A stretch of 64,000 nucleotides of DNA from Epiperipatus broadwayi (GCA_028023455.1 JAQFVV010000112.1:494001-558000), one strand, 5' to 3'; positions 21,086 through 32,401 are shown, numbered from the stretch's first letter. Notes: generated by a model from the sequence alone, not told the origin. A program made the numbers and translations.

Positions 21086-21385
21086 ATCATGTTTGTAAAT
21101 ATCCATTAGAAAAATTTTTTTTTCATTCCCATACACATTCATTCTGCCTTATCAGGCAATTGAGAAGAAAGACCAAGATATTTCTTAATCTTAAACTCAG
21201 AGGCAAAAAGTCAATAAACTTATCAAACTGGATAATGTGTATCGGTGAGTAACTCATCCATGTTCATGTACTATATAAATAATCACTTAGCAATAGCTGC
21301 TGCAATGACAAAAATGTATGCAGTGGACATTAGAAGGGTATCCTTTCAGTTAACAGCAAACTTCTTTCTGCAGTTAATCTACACC
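21086..21385 (-). mobile_element. 5' UTR of the antisense RTE LINE
   Basis: Reverse complement of the stretch at 58250-58500: shared AGTTTATTGACTTTTTGCC, CCATGTTC and GTATGCAGTGGACATT. It defines the 5' end of the LINE on both copies. A further 70 bases near 21100-21170 are absent from the other copy. Confidence 0.75.
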
Positions 21386-22980
21386 ATACAAATATATACA
21401 ATTTATTTTTAATGAATGTAAAGTTTTAGAAAACATACTAGGAGTAAGATTGTTTGTGAGGAATTATACTTTATATAGTTTTTTATCTTATTATTCAATA
21501 TATTATCAGATAAATAATAAGTAATTGGTAGTAGTCTTATACTAGTCTAGTAAAAAATTTACCTTGAAAATTTACCTTCAAATGCTACATTTGAATTGGA
21601 GCAAGTAAATATAAATTACAAATGTAAAAACATGAAGTAAGAATGAGAAATACTCTATGTTAGATATCAAAATTAGCCTTCAATGAACTTGATGTTTCAG
21701 ACATTTTACATATATACCTTTACTTGATGCAAAATGTTGTATGCATTATTTTTTGGTTCATTTATAAAATATGCTTGGAAAGATAAATTTCTAATGTAAA
21801 TGTGCTGTGATACTTATTGCAATATCTTCTAGTGCAAGAGTTGTAATGCAACAAATAAAAATATCACTTTTGTTCATTTCTGAGGGTTTTCTAAGAATAT
21901 GCTAAACTATTAGTAATGCTAGTAGGTGTAAAATTTAAATCAATAGAGCATGCAGCCTCATTTAAATCAGCTTACAAAAGCAGGGTTAATTACTGCTTAT
22001 TTTAATAGCTTTATAAATAAATAACAAACTATCATTTATGTAAGCTGAATTAAACAACATCAGACAACATGAAATATAATCTTAGAGATGAATGCTTCAC
22101 ATAAAAATTTGCATTGTAATGAAATCACTTTTATTTGTTTCCAAGACTTTATAAAAATACCTCAATGACTAAATGTGAAATTTAAATCAGTGATATCTGC
22201 ATAATGTCATTCAAAATCTAATTTACAAAGACAGAATTAATTATTACTTATTTTAATAGCCATAAAGAAACAATAAATTATCATATATAAAATAAATTAA
22301 ACAATATCAATAATATGAAATACAGTCAGAGACATAAACTCCTACCATAAGTGTGCTTTGATAATTATACTGTTATAAATAAATGTCATTTTTATTATAT
22401 TTCTCCACTGTTTAAAAATTATATTTTTAATTCTCATGTATCAACATATACTTTTTGATGCTTTATCTTCTCAGTTATTGTTTTCAAAAAATAAAAATCT
22501 GTACTAAGTATATCAAAAATGATCATACAAAGTTATAACCTATCCCTGAACAACAAATTTTGTGAATCTGAACACAATGGAAATGGATGAGTTATTTAAA
22601 ATGCATATAGTACATTTTATTTTCCAGTACCAGTTAACTTTTAAGCATTAACAAGCTTCATTATAAATTTGTATCATGAAAAAACTGTGATTTTGAGTTT
22701 TAAATAAACATTTAAATAATATGAGACCTTGAGAGCAGTTTGCCCATATATCTCAGCAGTCAACATTTAAATGGTGAAAAAAAGATATTTAAGTAAAGAA
22801 TTGAATTTCAGAGACTAAATGCCATATTTATCCTAGTGTTAATCACAACCAATATGAAAATTAGTTATCTAAATTATTTGAAATCAGTAGAATAAAAACT
22901 TTAAACATTTTAGCAAACACTTTTTTTTCATGACAGCTATACCATCTACTATAAACTTTAATAACTAATAGATGCTAGAC
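21386..22980. other. Intron sequence with a diverged tandem duplication
   Basis: AT-rich intron. Around 21931 and 22177 a segment of about 246 bp is repeated (both start AAATTTAAATCA, both contain ATTACTTATTTTAATAGC-like strings). The copies differ considerably. No gene is seen. Confidence 0.55.
21931..22420. repeat. Diverged 246-bp tandem duplication
   Basis: Two units share an ordered set of strings: AAATTTAAATCA, TTACAAA, TTAATTACTGCTTATTTTAATAGC (second copy ATTATTACTTATTTTAATAGC), AAATTAAACAA and a trailing CACTTTTATT-like end. The function is unknown; it may be an old non-autonomous repeat. Confidence 0.6.
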
Positions 22981-23170
22981 AACACTGCATAATAAATTCC
23001 TATCCAGTGTTGCCCTATCTAATATCCCCAGACTAGATTTTTAGAATAAGGCTTTCATCAGTGAGGAGCTGTGGAACGTGAAACAATGTACCTGGATTTT
23101 TAGGATCTAATGTATTTTCCTTCTAGCAAACATCATCTGACATCTATTAGATACTAAATCTTACATTAAA
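22960..23170 (-). repeat. Old copy of the hammerhead family 1 repeat
   Basis: Weakly conserved fragment with the same landmarks: ATGCTAGACAACACTGC, CTAATATCCCCAGACTAG and TCATCAGTGAGGAG. It contains a decayed hammerhead. Ends are not defined. Confidence 0.55.
23017..23075 (-). ncRNA. Hammerhead remnant, family 1
   Basis: On the minus strand, stem I TCCTCA pairs with TGGGGA and CTGATGA is intact. CTAGTC with the usual 3' arm is kept, but stem II and GAAA have decayed into an A-rich run. The motif is recognisable and probably inactive. Confidence 0.5.
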
Positions 23171-23320
23171 TGTCATAGATATAGTGAATGAAAAAGAATA
23201 TGTTGCTAAAATAGTATATATAAAGGATTTGAACTCAGACTTTCAAGCCACTTCACTATCCACATTATCTCATAGTACTGATACACATGACCACACATGC
23301 AGAAAAGATAAATAACCACC

Positions 23321-23378
23321 GATAGACGTATTTTGTGCTAAACCAGCACTCATCAGTTAAGAGTGCCTGCTATTTTAA
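23321..23378 (-). ncRNA. Hammerhead remnant, family 2
   Basis: Minus strand reads TTAA, CTGATGA, a perfect stem II GTGCT-GGTTT-AGCAC, then AAAA in place of GAAA, and TACGTC. The G12 change and weak stem I suggest it is inactive. Stem II and the first core box make the family assignment clear. Confidence 0.6.
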
Positions 23379-23556
23379 AATAGTATATGTAAGCTGGATT
23401 CATGTGATAGTTTTTAATGTCTTAATTGCCGTTACATTAATCAATGCACATCAAAGTAAAATGTACTACAAAATATAAAATCATATCTTCAGCTAAAATT
23501 GTACCCTCTGAGTATAATTTTAAAACAATTGCTAATTTATAACATTTTTATTTTAG

Positions 23557-23618
23557 TTACAGAACGGATTATGCAACAGGATGAGCAACCGTGGCAAATC
23601 ATGCAGCAAATTAGGAAG
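23557..23618 (+). CDS. DGKQ: Diacylglycerol kinase theta, short linker exon
   Basis: A 62-base exon between TTTTAG and GTAGGT. Its first two bases complete the valine codon left open at 1647, and it ends on a codon boundary. It encodes TERIMQQDEQPWQIMQQIRK, matching the stretch after the RA-like domain of vertebrate DGKQ where an ERLL...LQDIR helix occurs. The short size would hide it from ORF searches. The 105-bp intron that follows and the correct phase on both sides support it. Confidence 0.85.
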
Positions 23619-23723
23619 GTAGGTTTAATAGTTTACTTTATTTTGATAATTTTGAAGTGCTTTTGTTTTAATGGTTTATATTAACTTTTTTTTTTATGTA
23701 ATCATGTTTATTTGTTTTTAAAG

Positions 23724-23874
23724 GAATCTCTACGTCAAATGCAAATGACGAGGTTTTACTTGCAACAAAAAGAAGATCCTCATGGCCCTTCAGTCGCACT
23801 TTTCGTTGGCAATTTGCCATCAAATCTTTCTCAGAGACAATATGAAACCATTCTGACCAATTTTTTAGGAAAAA
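23724..23874 (+). CDS. DGKQ: Diacylglycerol kinase theta, exon before catalytic domain (1)
   Basis: Exon entered at TTTTTAAAG and left at GTAAGT, starting on a codon boundary and ending one base into a codon. It encodes ESLRQMQMTRFYLQQKEDPH, then VALFVGNLPSNLSQRQYE and LTNFLGK. This corresponds to the TRFYVAES...VSLFVGGLPPGLSPEDY stretch of vertebrate DGKQ. The LFVGNLP segment resembles the first strand of an RRM or RA-like fold and is diagnostic for the theta type. It probably helps position the RA-like region against the kinase domain; that is inference. Confidence 0.93.
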
Positions 23875-24292
23875 GTAAGTAATCTTTGTAAAAAAAAATG
23901 ATTTGATTACATGTGTCTAGGTATTAAATGAAATAAAATTTATTGTAATTTGAAATTCCAGTTTGGCTTTAGTATGAGAAAGATCTTTACCAACAAAAAT
24001 ATATCAGTCTTATATATAATATATATAAAATGTTTGAAATTAAATCTCCTCAAGTGGCTATTGCTACACATAATTGATCTGGCTTTAGCCAAAGCTTAAA
24101 ACAGTAACCATCTTTTATTGCACTTTAACTGTTATACAGAGGATTGTTTTAAATCTACTCCAGTTAGGGGGGGGGGTATTAAATAATTCCACAACTATAT
24201 TTCAAATCACTTTAAATTCATTGATAGCTGTAGTTAGCACAGCAAAGCAATTTTTTACCATTTTTAATGAAGGGTACAAAAATTCAAATGGC

Positions 24293-24330
<38 letters not shown>
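24293..24330. repeat. (AT)n(GT)n microsatellite
   Basis: Simple dinucleotide repeat, AT for about 20 bases then GT for about 16. Confidence 0.95.
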
Positions 24331-25647
24331 AAAGCTAATAATTACAGTACTAAATATATAATGCTTGAGATTAAATCACCCAAAGTGATTGTTACCATAA
24401 ATAATCGATATGCCATCTTTTTTGCACCCTATGTTGTAATAAAAAGGATTATCTTAAACAACTTCTTTTCTGCTTTGCTTACTAAAAATATTGATCGATT
24501 TAAATTAACTTGCAACATATTTCTTGATTGATTTAATCTTGTATCAATTATATTTAGAATTATAATTATTTATAGCTTTGTGTGTGTTTGTGCCGTGCAT
24601 GCATTTGATAGCAGCTTATATTTCCACGTCTATTTACATTATATCTAAATGCATTAATCTATTAATTATAGAAGTATACTTGCAAATTTACTGTTCAAAC
24701 ATACTCTTTTTTAAACAAATGCACACAGATTGGAAAAGAAGAAATAATTCCTATGATGAATTAGCATCATCACTTAACTTGTATTTTATTATGACTTAAT
24801 CATCAAATGTACAACTCTTGTATAAATAACATCAATGGAGATTTACTATTTTGGGATAAAAATGTCAATATTATTAGTAACCATTTGTTAAGCCAGAAAT
24901 TATTATATTAACCCTAGATATAGACTTTAATTGTTATAGTAACCTCAGAAATAGACTTTTAACTTGGTTAAAGATCAGTATATTCATTATTATAAATTTC
25001 AGTTGTACATGCTTTAATTTCTCTTTTCCTTTCCTTTTAATTTAAAAATCTATATCGGGATAATAATAATATAGCAATCTCTAAGCAAATATAGTTATTA
25101 ATGTTAGTATATTTAACGAAAACATGGGAAAATATCATTAAGATTGTACAGAAGTTGTATACTTCCACATTAAAATGTAATAGATTAAGAGCTACAATCT
25201 TTTTCATGCACTGTACAAGTAAATAATGCATTAAAGGTCTCAATGTTCATGCTCAAATGATTAACTTAACAAAAGTAAATAAGTATTTTATCTATACTTA
25301 CAGTGAGACATGTAAGCCAACACTTTTCTTAAATATTATTATATATCAGATGCATAGGTTCATGATCAAAAAATCTACAAGGAAAACAAAAAATGGGTCC
25401 ACTTGCATCTTATGAACTATGATCTTATATAGATAATAGATTTAAGCTATTTATAATGAATGTCAAATCCATGGAGATATTCATTCAATTTCATTTATAT
25501 ATGTGAATGTCTGTATGTGTGTGCGTATATATATATATAAAGTTTAAACAAAAGTAACAAATTTATTGTAGCTATGGATAAAAAATATACTACATCAATA
25601 ATCAATAAAAATTAGAATAAATCCATTTATTCTTTAAGCATTCGATT

Positions 25648-25957
25648 GTTATAAGCTTTCATTTAGCAACGTTGCTGGAAATAAAAAGTAGAAATTATAT
25701 ATTTGCCTGATTTTAATATGGCATAAATCATTCTAAAGTTACAATTGAACATTTAGAGAATCAAAATAATGTCTTACTGTTAACAACTTCATAATATTAA
25801 TTGAATAATCATGAGATTGATCAAAATAAAACACTATCTTTATCCTCTAATAATGTTCAATTGTAATTTCTAAATGATTTATGCTGTACTTAAATCAGGC
25901 TAATATATAATTTTCACTTTTTATTTTCAGAAACATCACTAAATGAAAGCTTATAAC
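25648..25957. mobile_element. Foldback MITE-like element
   Basis: Inverted arms of about 105 bases start GTTATAAGCTTTCATTTAG and end with its complement CTAAATGAAAGCTTATAAC. They enclose a roughly 100-base spacer. Both arms share ATATATTTGCCTGATTTAA-like and ACAATTGAACA strings. There is no ORF. A non-autonomous DNA transposon is likely; target duplication was not resolved. Confidence 0.7.
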
Positions 25958-26544
25958 CATTGAAAATTTATAGAATTCTATTCTTTATCATTTACTAACA
26001 TATCAGTGTTGTTTATTCATAATAGTTTATGGATAAGTTACTACTTCTGTTTAATTTTCATATACATTCAATTATGCATACTTGATATATATATATAATG
26101 TTATTATTAAGAAGGAAGTATCATTTATATAACAATTGTATTTTTAATAGAGCTTAACTACTTCACGTTTGAAAAATGTTTGAAGTTACATTTAAGGTCT
26201 TATTTCATGTAGAAAAGCCTTAGATTGATATGTTTAAATAGGGTTATTAGAAAGATGATAGGAGATATGCATCTCTTGTTTCTCAAACCAATATTTATTA
26301 TATGAATTGTATATAGCATTGTTATCTTTCAGGAACCAAGTATTATTTGGTAACTCTGTTTCACATTCAAGAGAAAATAAATTGGCTGAGCCTGAGAGTT
26401 GGTAGAGCCATTACTGTTGACTTTTTTAATAATATGGTCATCAGTTGTTCAGTTTTTATGCTTATAATATAGAAATTAGGTAAAGCTCATGGGGAACCAT
26501 TTTTTGAAATGGAAGCTTGGGCTTAATGTTCTGATTATGAGTGC

Positions 26545-26676
26545 CCTGTGTAATTTGGTGCACATAGTAGAGTTTCCAACTTGGGATCAGGAAGTTCCAG
26601 AATTGATTCTAGTGCTAGCAGGTCTGGTGTTCAAACTTCTTATGAACTTTGAACAATAAAGTCATATACTTTTTTA
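26545..26676 (+). mobile_element. tRNA-derived SINE fragment
   Basis: Shares with the copies near 27.8 and 28.0 kb the body TTCAAACTTCTTATGAACTT and tail CAATAAAGTCATATAC plus T-rich end. A GTGCACATAGTAGAG head resembles a degenerate A box and GGTGTTCAAACTT a B box. Intronic and non-coding. Confidence 0.55.
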
Positions 26677-27350
26677 TAGTAGAATGTTTCAATGTGTTTT
26701 GTTATAATGATTGGCCACCAATATATTCATCTTTACAGATCTGGAAAAAATGCTATTCTTACAACTGATCTAATTATCAGTTTAGAAACAAAGTGACCAA
26801 TACTAGAAGCAAATTTAATCATGTGTAATCAAATTTATTTATTTTGAATATTAAATAACCTGGCAATAAATTCTCTTAATTAAATAAATCATAAACAATT
26901 ACTTTATTTGAATGCACTACAAAACATGATAAACAAATGCTGCCAGATTAAAATAAACACTTTGAAACAACATAGCAATTGAAACCGATATTAAGGCTTC
27001 AATCCAATAACCAAACAACCAGAAAACAAGTTAAGCCTTCTACTACACAGATTTCTATCTCTCTTCAATTTCAACTGTATCGAATATTATTAATTAAGAG
27101 CTGAACAAACTTTTAACATTGGACTTAATGAATCAAAAACATTGTGTATCTAAGCAATTATTATTACTAATTGCTAAAGAATTATTAAACTTTTTTGTAT
27201 CCGTCTTTCAGTCATTACTGTGATTTGTTTCACCATAGTTTTATTTTTGGCTATAATATTTTGTAACAGCCCATCTCAAAAAGCATCAATTTACTTATTT
27301 CTTTCATTTTATCATGTGTATTTTAATCATGAAAAATCATCTGAAAAGGC

Positions 27351-27412
27351 AAATAAGCCCAAAGAGCACTTCATGCTAAACTGGCATTCATCATTTGTTC
27401 CCTGTCACAACC
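27351..27412 (-). ncRNA. Hammerhead remnant, family 2
   Basis: Minus strand: CAAA, ATGATGA, stem II ATGCC-AGTTT-A-GCAT, GAAG, TGCTC, TTTG. Stem I CAAA/TTTG pairs, but both core boxes carry one change. The position and order of parts match the intact copy at 27616-27680, which is in the opposite orientation. Confidence 0.5.
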
Positions 27413-27615
27413 TCTCACATGGCTTTTAGATTCTTTCTAAGTACTTATCAGAATTAAATTATTACCATTTATTATGTGAAGGGTGCTTGATTAATAACAA
27501 TCATAAGTATTAATCTGGGGAGAATGATATGTGTGCAGTAAGTTGGTCACCTTTATAATAAATTGTAATAATTTGATATTGATCAATCCTAAGGATAATG
27601 AATATTTGTAGTATG

Positions 27616-27680
27616 TTGTGACCTGAACCAACTGATGAGTGCTTGTTTAGCATGAAATGCATTTCAGATATCATGACAAT
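27616..27680 (+). ncRNA. Hammerhead ribozyme motif, family 2 (intact core)
   Basis: CTGATGA at 27632-27638. Stem II is GTGCT-TGTTT-AGCAT (27639-27653), GAAA is at 27654-27657, then TGCATT with predicted cleavage after T27663. Stem III is the palindrome ATGCAT. Stem I can form CTGAA with TTCAG slightly displaced; the CCAA arm conserved in the family is present on the 5' side but its partner has mutated. All conserved core positions are kept; U at position 17 is allowed but less favoured than C. Confidence 0.7.
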
Positions 27681-27816
27681 ATATAATAAGTAAGTAATAA
27701 ATGATGCTGATGACATTTGAAAGGGATATTGAAGTCTGGTCTAGCAGAAAATGCTGATTTATCAGAAAATTCATCTTGGGTAACATTTGCATTTTTTATG
27801 TCTTCATTGCTCTCCA

Positions 27817-27930
27817 TGATTTGGGGCAGTGGCTGTGTGTTTGGTTCTGGAATGTAAAGTCCTCAGATCAATTCCATTTTCGGCACTCAAACTTTTTATG
27901 AACTCCTGAGTGATAAAGTTATTTGATTAT
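27817..27930 (+). mobile_element. tRNA-derived SINE copy
   Basis: Head GGCAGTGGCTGTGTG (A-box-like), CAGATCAATTCC (B-box-like), then CACTCAAACTTTTTATGAACTCC and GATAAAGTTATTTGA tail. Clearly related to the next copy 150 bases on. Short insertions of this kind carry no coding sequence. Confidence 0.6.
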
Positions 27931-27972
27931 TTATTTACTTTGATGTTTTTCTCCATTTGTTTAATGTGTCCT

Positions 27973-28105
27973 TCATGATTTAGTGCCATGATAGAATGAC
28001 AGACTCTGGAGTGTAAAGTCCTCAGAAAGATTGCACGTTTGGCACTTCCAGAGTTCAAACTTCTTACGAACTTCATAGCAATAAAGTCACATGAGTTTTT
28101 TTATT
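27973..28105 (+). mobile_element. tRNA-derived SINE copy
   Basis: Second copy in tandem with the one at 27817: shared TGATTTNGNGCCAT, CTGGAGTGTAAAGTCCTCAGA, GAGTTCAAACTTCTTACGAACTTC and CAATAAAGTCACATGA followed by T-rich sequence. Confidence 0.6.
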
Positions 28106-28540
28106 TGTTTAAAGGGTGATGGTTTTGAATAGTGATTTATGTTGCATAGAGAAATACCTGAATATATATAATATAGAAAAAGTGGGCTTTAATTTTTAAT
28201 GAAGTTTAAATTCAACAGTTGGACCAATAATAATACAACAATCTCTAGACTAATGAATAATTATTTAAAAAAATTGATATATTTATCTGAAAAGGATTTG
28301 TTTAGTATATGCATTTAAAAAGTTATCATGGAGAAACCTGTAGAGATTAAGTTCTTCAATTCTTCTACTGTAGTCATGAATCCAACAATGGATTAATGAT
28401 GTGATTCATTGTTTATATTTGCCCACATTTACAAAAATCTGTGGTTGATAATGTCATCAAGATTGTACAGAAGTTATGCAGTTGAAGATTAAAATATGAA
28501 ATAATATAGTAGTTAAATAGTAAACAATGAAGGCATTTAT

Positions 28541-28592
28541 AGTCTGTGCCCACTGATGATGCTAGTTCAGAAGAAGTGCATTTTGTAGATCG
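28541..28592 (+). ncRNA. Hammerhead remnant, family 2
   Basis: CTGATGA is intact after GCCCA. Stem II TGCT-AGTTC-AGAA is partly lost, GAAG replaces GAAA, then TGCATT and the 3' arm TTGTAGATC. Decayed. Confidence 0.45.
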
Positions 28593-28869
28593 TATGCTTG
28601 CATAGAAAGAGAGGTTGAAGTTGAATTAATAAAATCATGTAAGTATATAGTTTATAAAAAGGGGTATATTGGTTTTCAGTGAAGTTTAGTCTATATCTGA
28701 GCTAATAATAATATAACCAATTTTTAGCCTAATAAATAATTGTTAATAAAATTGATATATTTATCTAATGTGATATTATCATCATTTGTGCTGTGTGCTT
28801 GTAGATGAAACTGTGAAATAAGATAATGAATAAATATTGGACAATGAAGACATTTGAAAAGATGTGATG

Positions 28870-28920
28870 AGTTGAGTCAACTATCAGTGTTTCAGTAAAA
28901 ATGCATCTAGTAGATCATTT
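28870..28920 (+). ncRNA. Hammerhead remnant, family 2
   Basis: TCAA arm, CTATCAG in place of CTGATGA, AAAAATGCATC and TAGTAGATCAT. Only the stem III palindrome ATGCAT and the flanking repeat context identify it. Confidence 0.35.
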
Positions 28921-29117
28921 GCTTTTTTTTGATATCTTATTGCTTGAAGTATTGCAATGTTAAATAAAAGTTTTTATTTTACAAAAAGTGAGTTAGTTTA
29001 GATTTAAAAAGATTGCTAAACCAAACCATAAAAAATTGCTATATATTTTATATAATTAGTGCTTAATTAGCAGAGCCATTAAAGTTTTATATAATGAAAT
29101 AAAACTTTCATTAATAG

Positions 29118-29275
29118 GTAATAAATTCTCTTACATTGGACCCATTTATTATGAATATGGTTCACTCGTAATAACATATAACTGTGCTCAGGCTGCCGTG
29201 AAAGCATTTTACACCCTTAGGGAGTCGACTTATGACGATAAGAACCTGCTGGTATTACTGCTACCAGACCTACAG
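29118..29275 (+). CDS. DGKQ: Diacylglycerol kinase theta, exon before catalytic domain (2)
   Basis: Exon entered at TTAATAG and left at GTGAGA. The first two bases complete a serine codon begun at 23874, and the exon ends on a codon boundary. Product: NKFSYIGPIYYEYGSLVITY, then AAVKAFYTLRE and DKNLLVLLLPDLQ. It matches the segment of vertebrate DGKQ that ends LVLPDLL immediately before the catalytic domain opening PLLVFVNPKSGG. Since that opening is not found in the next 34 kb, the catalytic domain is encoded beyond the window, joined through the exon that seems to start at 63995. Confidence 0.92.
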
Positions 29276-30077
29276 GTGAGACTATTCTTTATATTTACAT
29301 TTTAATATTTTTTACAAATTTGCATGAATGAGATCATCTCATTATTTAATTAAGATATAAGATGTTAAATACATTGAAAGAAATGAATCAATCAATTGTA
29401 AGCTACCCGTCAACTATGGCATACTGTTTGGTAATTTTTTATTTTTTATTTATTACATTGTGATAGAAATGTGTCAAGTAGGATGATGTCTTGCTTGGTC
29501 TAAAGTAGTCAGTGAATTAACAGTTTCAAATATAAATATTATCAAAATGTATTACAAACACTTTGGTTAATGCTTATGATTTTTTCCATTTCTTCTTACA
29601 ATCCTCATTTTAAAAAATAAGTGTTTATTCAGCATGTCAAAAATCTTATTAGTAATTTTATTTTTTTATTTAGCTTCTATTTCTTTATAAACTTTTACAT
29701 TTTGATATGTTTAATAAATATTGAAATCAGATTCTAAGCATTGTATTCTCCTCACCCACATTATATGAGTAAATCACAAAATCGCTTCATTAAAAAAACA
29801 ATACCTCACATTTATGAAAAGGTTAAAAAACCCTATTATATATAATAGCCAAATTCTGAAATATAAACCATGACACTGCAATACTCAGAACTTAACTATT
29901 ATGTTCTTAATGGATAATATTTCTGTAGTGTAATTTTTACTACACTCTCATACAAGATAGGGATTAGTTTCTATCATCTTTTTAATACCTTGTAGAGATA
30001 TGTAATCATGAACATATGTCCAAAAACATGAAAAAGGTCTATATATATTGAACAATGATAAAGATGTTTGTAAAAGG

Positions 30078-30119
30078 TTCTGATCTGGGCCGGTGTGAAA
30101 TATGCATCTTGGGAATCAT
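30078..30119 (+). ncRNA. Hammerhead family 2 with core deleted
   Basis: The 5' arm GATCTGGGCC and the 3' part GAAATATGCATCTTGGGAATC are both present. The CTGATGA box and stem II are missing, an internal deletion of about 30 bases. The arms GATC...CC and GG...GATC still pair. Confidence 0.55.
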
Positions 30120-30392
30120 CCATTGTCTTTGATCATATGTTTATGATTACACCCCTCCACAAGATGTTAAAAGTGGAGAGCTTGTGTGAGAATGATGTAG
30201 TAAAAATTACACTGCAGAAATATTATTCATTAAGAGGATAATCTGTAAACCTAATGAAAGATTAATAAAAATTATTAATATACTTCCATTAAGTGGTTTA
30301 TGTCAAAGTTGTGAGGGTAATAAGATTTATCAATTAAATTGTAGTAATTGGCTATTATATATACTTGAACAATGATAAAGATATGTGTAAGA

Positions 30393-30453
30393 GATTATGA
30401 TTTAATCTAACTGATGAGTGTTGGTTTAGCATGAAATATGCATTTTGTGAATC
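30393..30453 (+). ncRNA. Hammerhead ribozyme motif, family 2 (intact core)
   Basis: CTGATGA at 30411-30417, stem II GTGTT-GGTTT-AGCAT with two G-U pairs, GAAA, then TATGCATT. Stem III can form AT/AT around a four-base loop or the ATGCAT palindrome. The outer stem I arms GATTTAATCTAA and TTTGTGAATC pair imperfectly. The conserved core is complete; activity would depend on stem I stability. Confidence 0.65.
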
Positions 30454-32401
30454 ATACATTTATTTTTAATGTTTATGATTACACCCTTCACAAGATGTTT
30501 AAAGTGAACAGAAACCAGTCCCCACCTAGCATGAGAGCTGGTGTATTGAAAATTATACTACAGAAATATTATTCATTAAGTGTATAATCTCTAGTCTAAT
30601 GAATGACTAATAAAAATTATTAATATACTTCCATTAAGTCATTTGTATCAAAATTGTGAGGGGGGGGGTATGTTTGACATTTATCAATTAATCTGTAGTA
30701 ATTGGCTACCTGTTTTGTAAATGACAATATTTTTATTCTAATGCTAAACCCTATAAATAATTCTAATGCAGCAACATTGCTTTATGAAAAGTAATATTCT
30801 CTTGTTGGATGAGCTAGATGTAAAGGAAACTATACTAATAATGAATAAAATTTATAAATGATATTATAAAATAATATATTGTTCATCACACTATACAACT
30901 AATATCATGAATGGAACTGTCTAACAGTAAATGCCCTCAGATTATGTAACCCCAAATGTATTGAAAATATGATAACTGAGTGGCCTGCAAACTAAATGCA
31001 TTACATATTTGGGCAACTACCTATAATAAATATAATTATGAAACAAGTGGTTTTCTCCACTTATGTATTATATATTTAGACAATTTAAATATATTGAGAT
31101 GCAATTTAAAACATAATGAGTAAAAAAATAATTGATCACAAATGGCTTTATATCTACATGACAATGGTCTCATAAATTTATAAAGAGTGTCAATGAATCC
31201 ATATGCATGTTCTTGATTGGCAAAGAAAATAAAATTTATTAACTTTTTTACTGGATAGTGAAATATCACGTGGAATATACTATAGGGTAGGATAAAATAT
31301 TTATTTAATAGTTTCTGCAATAGTAAATTAAAACACCTATTGTTAATAACAACAACATAAATTTATTAAAATAGATATTAATTTATATGTGGTGGTTAGA
31401 ACAAATAATAATTTATAACAGCAATTAACATCCTAATGTGCTTTTAAAATTCATTTATAGTTCACCTACACTATAATATAATTAAATGTGATAAATGTTT
31501 TATAATTAAAATTATCATTACATATAGTTAAAAAAGGATTAGCTATAAATTCTTTATACAAGTAAAAATAAAATATATGGATGAATTTTAATATTATCAT
31601 AATATATATATAACAGTCAAGTAAATCTTATAAAGTTATTTATAATTTAACAATTAAATTTACAAATATTATTTATGTTTAATTGACTTTTTAACCTTTT
31701 TACTTGATTACCATTCTTTTTATTATCTAAATTATCAGATGACAAACCAGACTACATTGTAATTAACATTATTAATTTTAGAAGAAAGATTTTATAAACA
31801 TTTATAAATGTTATCATAATTTCAATTGTTGTTAATAAATAAGATTTTCTCTAAGTGTCTATTAATATTATTCCATATAAAACTTCACTTTAATTTTCTT
31901 ATCTTGCAGCATTTCCTTTGGCATCTTTGTGCTAACAGACATATACATTAATTTCCATGGGCATTGTTTTTCTTCATCAATGTTACATTCCAAATAGATT
32001 TTGCTGTTTTAGATTCATGGCAGTTACCATAGCATTTTGTTGTTAATCATTCCATTTTAAATCATAGACATTAAATGAAGAGCTCCCCCCCATACTTTTC
32101 TTTTTAGGCTTTCTACTCACAATTTATTTTGTTTACTGCTAGTTCAAAACTTATTTATAAAATGAGATAGTTAAAATTACAAAACTTTTAAGGGAAAGAA
32201 AGTATGTTTTCATCCTTATGAAAATCATTTCTGTCTCTATAGTAATATAAACAATGCAGTCTAGATTTTTAAATATTGAGTTTTTCGAACATGTGATTTC
32301 TTTCTTCCAATTTTGATAAAGCATTGTTGTCATTTGGCAATAATTTAAACAAAAAAATATCTTTAATTTTAATAAATATATGACTCATTTATCCTATATA
32401 T

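Larger units (their letters stand above)
12684..21385 (-). mobile_element. RTE-type LINE, antisense copy with nested insertions
   Basis: Antisense copy of the RTE-type LINE also found at 58245-61470. It survives as 12684-13890 (3' end and C-terminal RT), 19119-20218 (end of endonuclease and linker) and 20571-21385 (5' UTR and endonuclease start). The 3' end is short TGA-type repeats (ATCATCACTG on the + strand). A Gypsy-like element (13891-19118) and a foldback repeat (20219-20570) are inserted. Summed without them it is close to the 3.2 kb of the other copy. Reading frames are heavily decayed, so this copy is older. Confidence 0.85.
28190..28960 (+). repeat. Two diverged tandem copies of the hammerhead family 2 repeat
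   Basis: Both copies start AATGAAGTTTA/CAGTGAAGTTTA, contain CCAATAATAATACAAC or CTAATAATAATATAACC, and TTGATATATTTATCTGAA/TAATG. They then carry AACAATGAAGGC/GACAATGAAGAC just before a hammerhead remnant. The two remnants (28541 and 28870) are about 330 bases apart, close to the 346-bp period of the better copies at 30.0-30.7 kb. Confidence 0.6.
23875..29117. other. 5.2-kb intron of the DGK gene
   Basis: Intron with a TA/TG microsatellite (24293-24330), a foldback MITE (25648-25957), three SINE fragments (26545-28105) and several hammerhead family 2 repeats. No other gene was recognised; short frames here lack family motifs. Confidence 0.6.
29900..30712. repeat. Hammerhead family 2 repeat: inverted fragment plus tandem dimer
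   Basis: Two head-to-tail + strand units begin at the shared GAACAATGATAAAGAT (about 30050 and 30368). The second is about 346 bp long; the first lacks about 32 bases in its ribozyme. Each runs through a hammerhead, CCNTTCACAAGATGTTNAAAGTG, GCAGAAATATTATTCATTAAG and TAATAAAAATTATTAATATACTTCC, and ends GTAGTAATTGGCTA. A fragment of the same repeat lies inverted at 29900-30025. No ORF. Confidence 0.8.
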
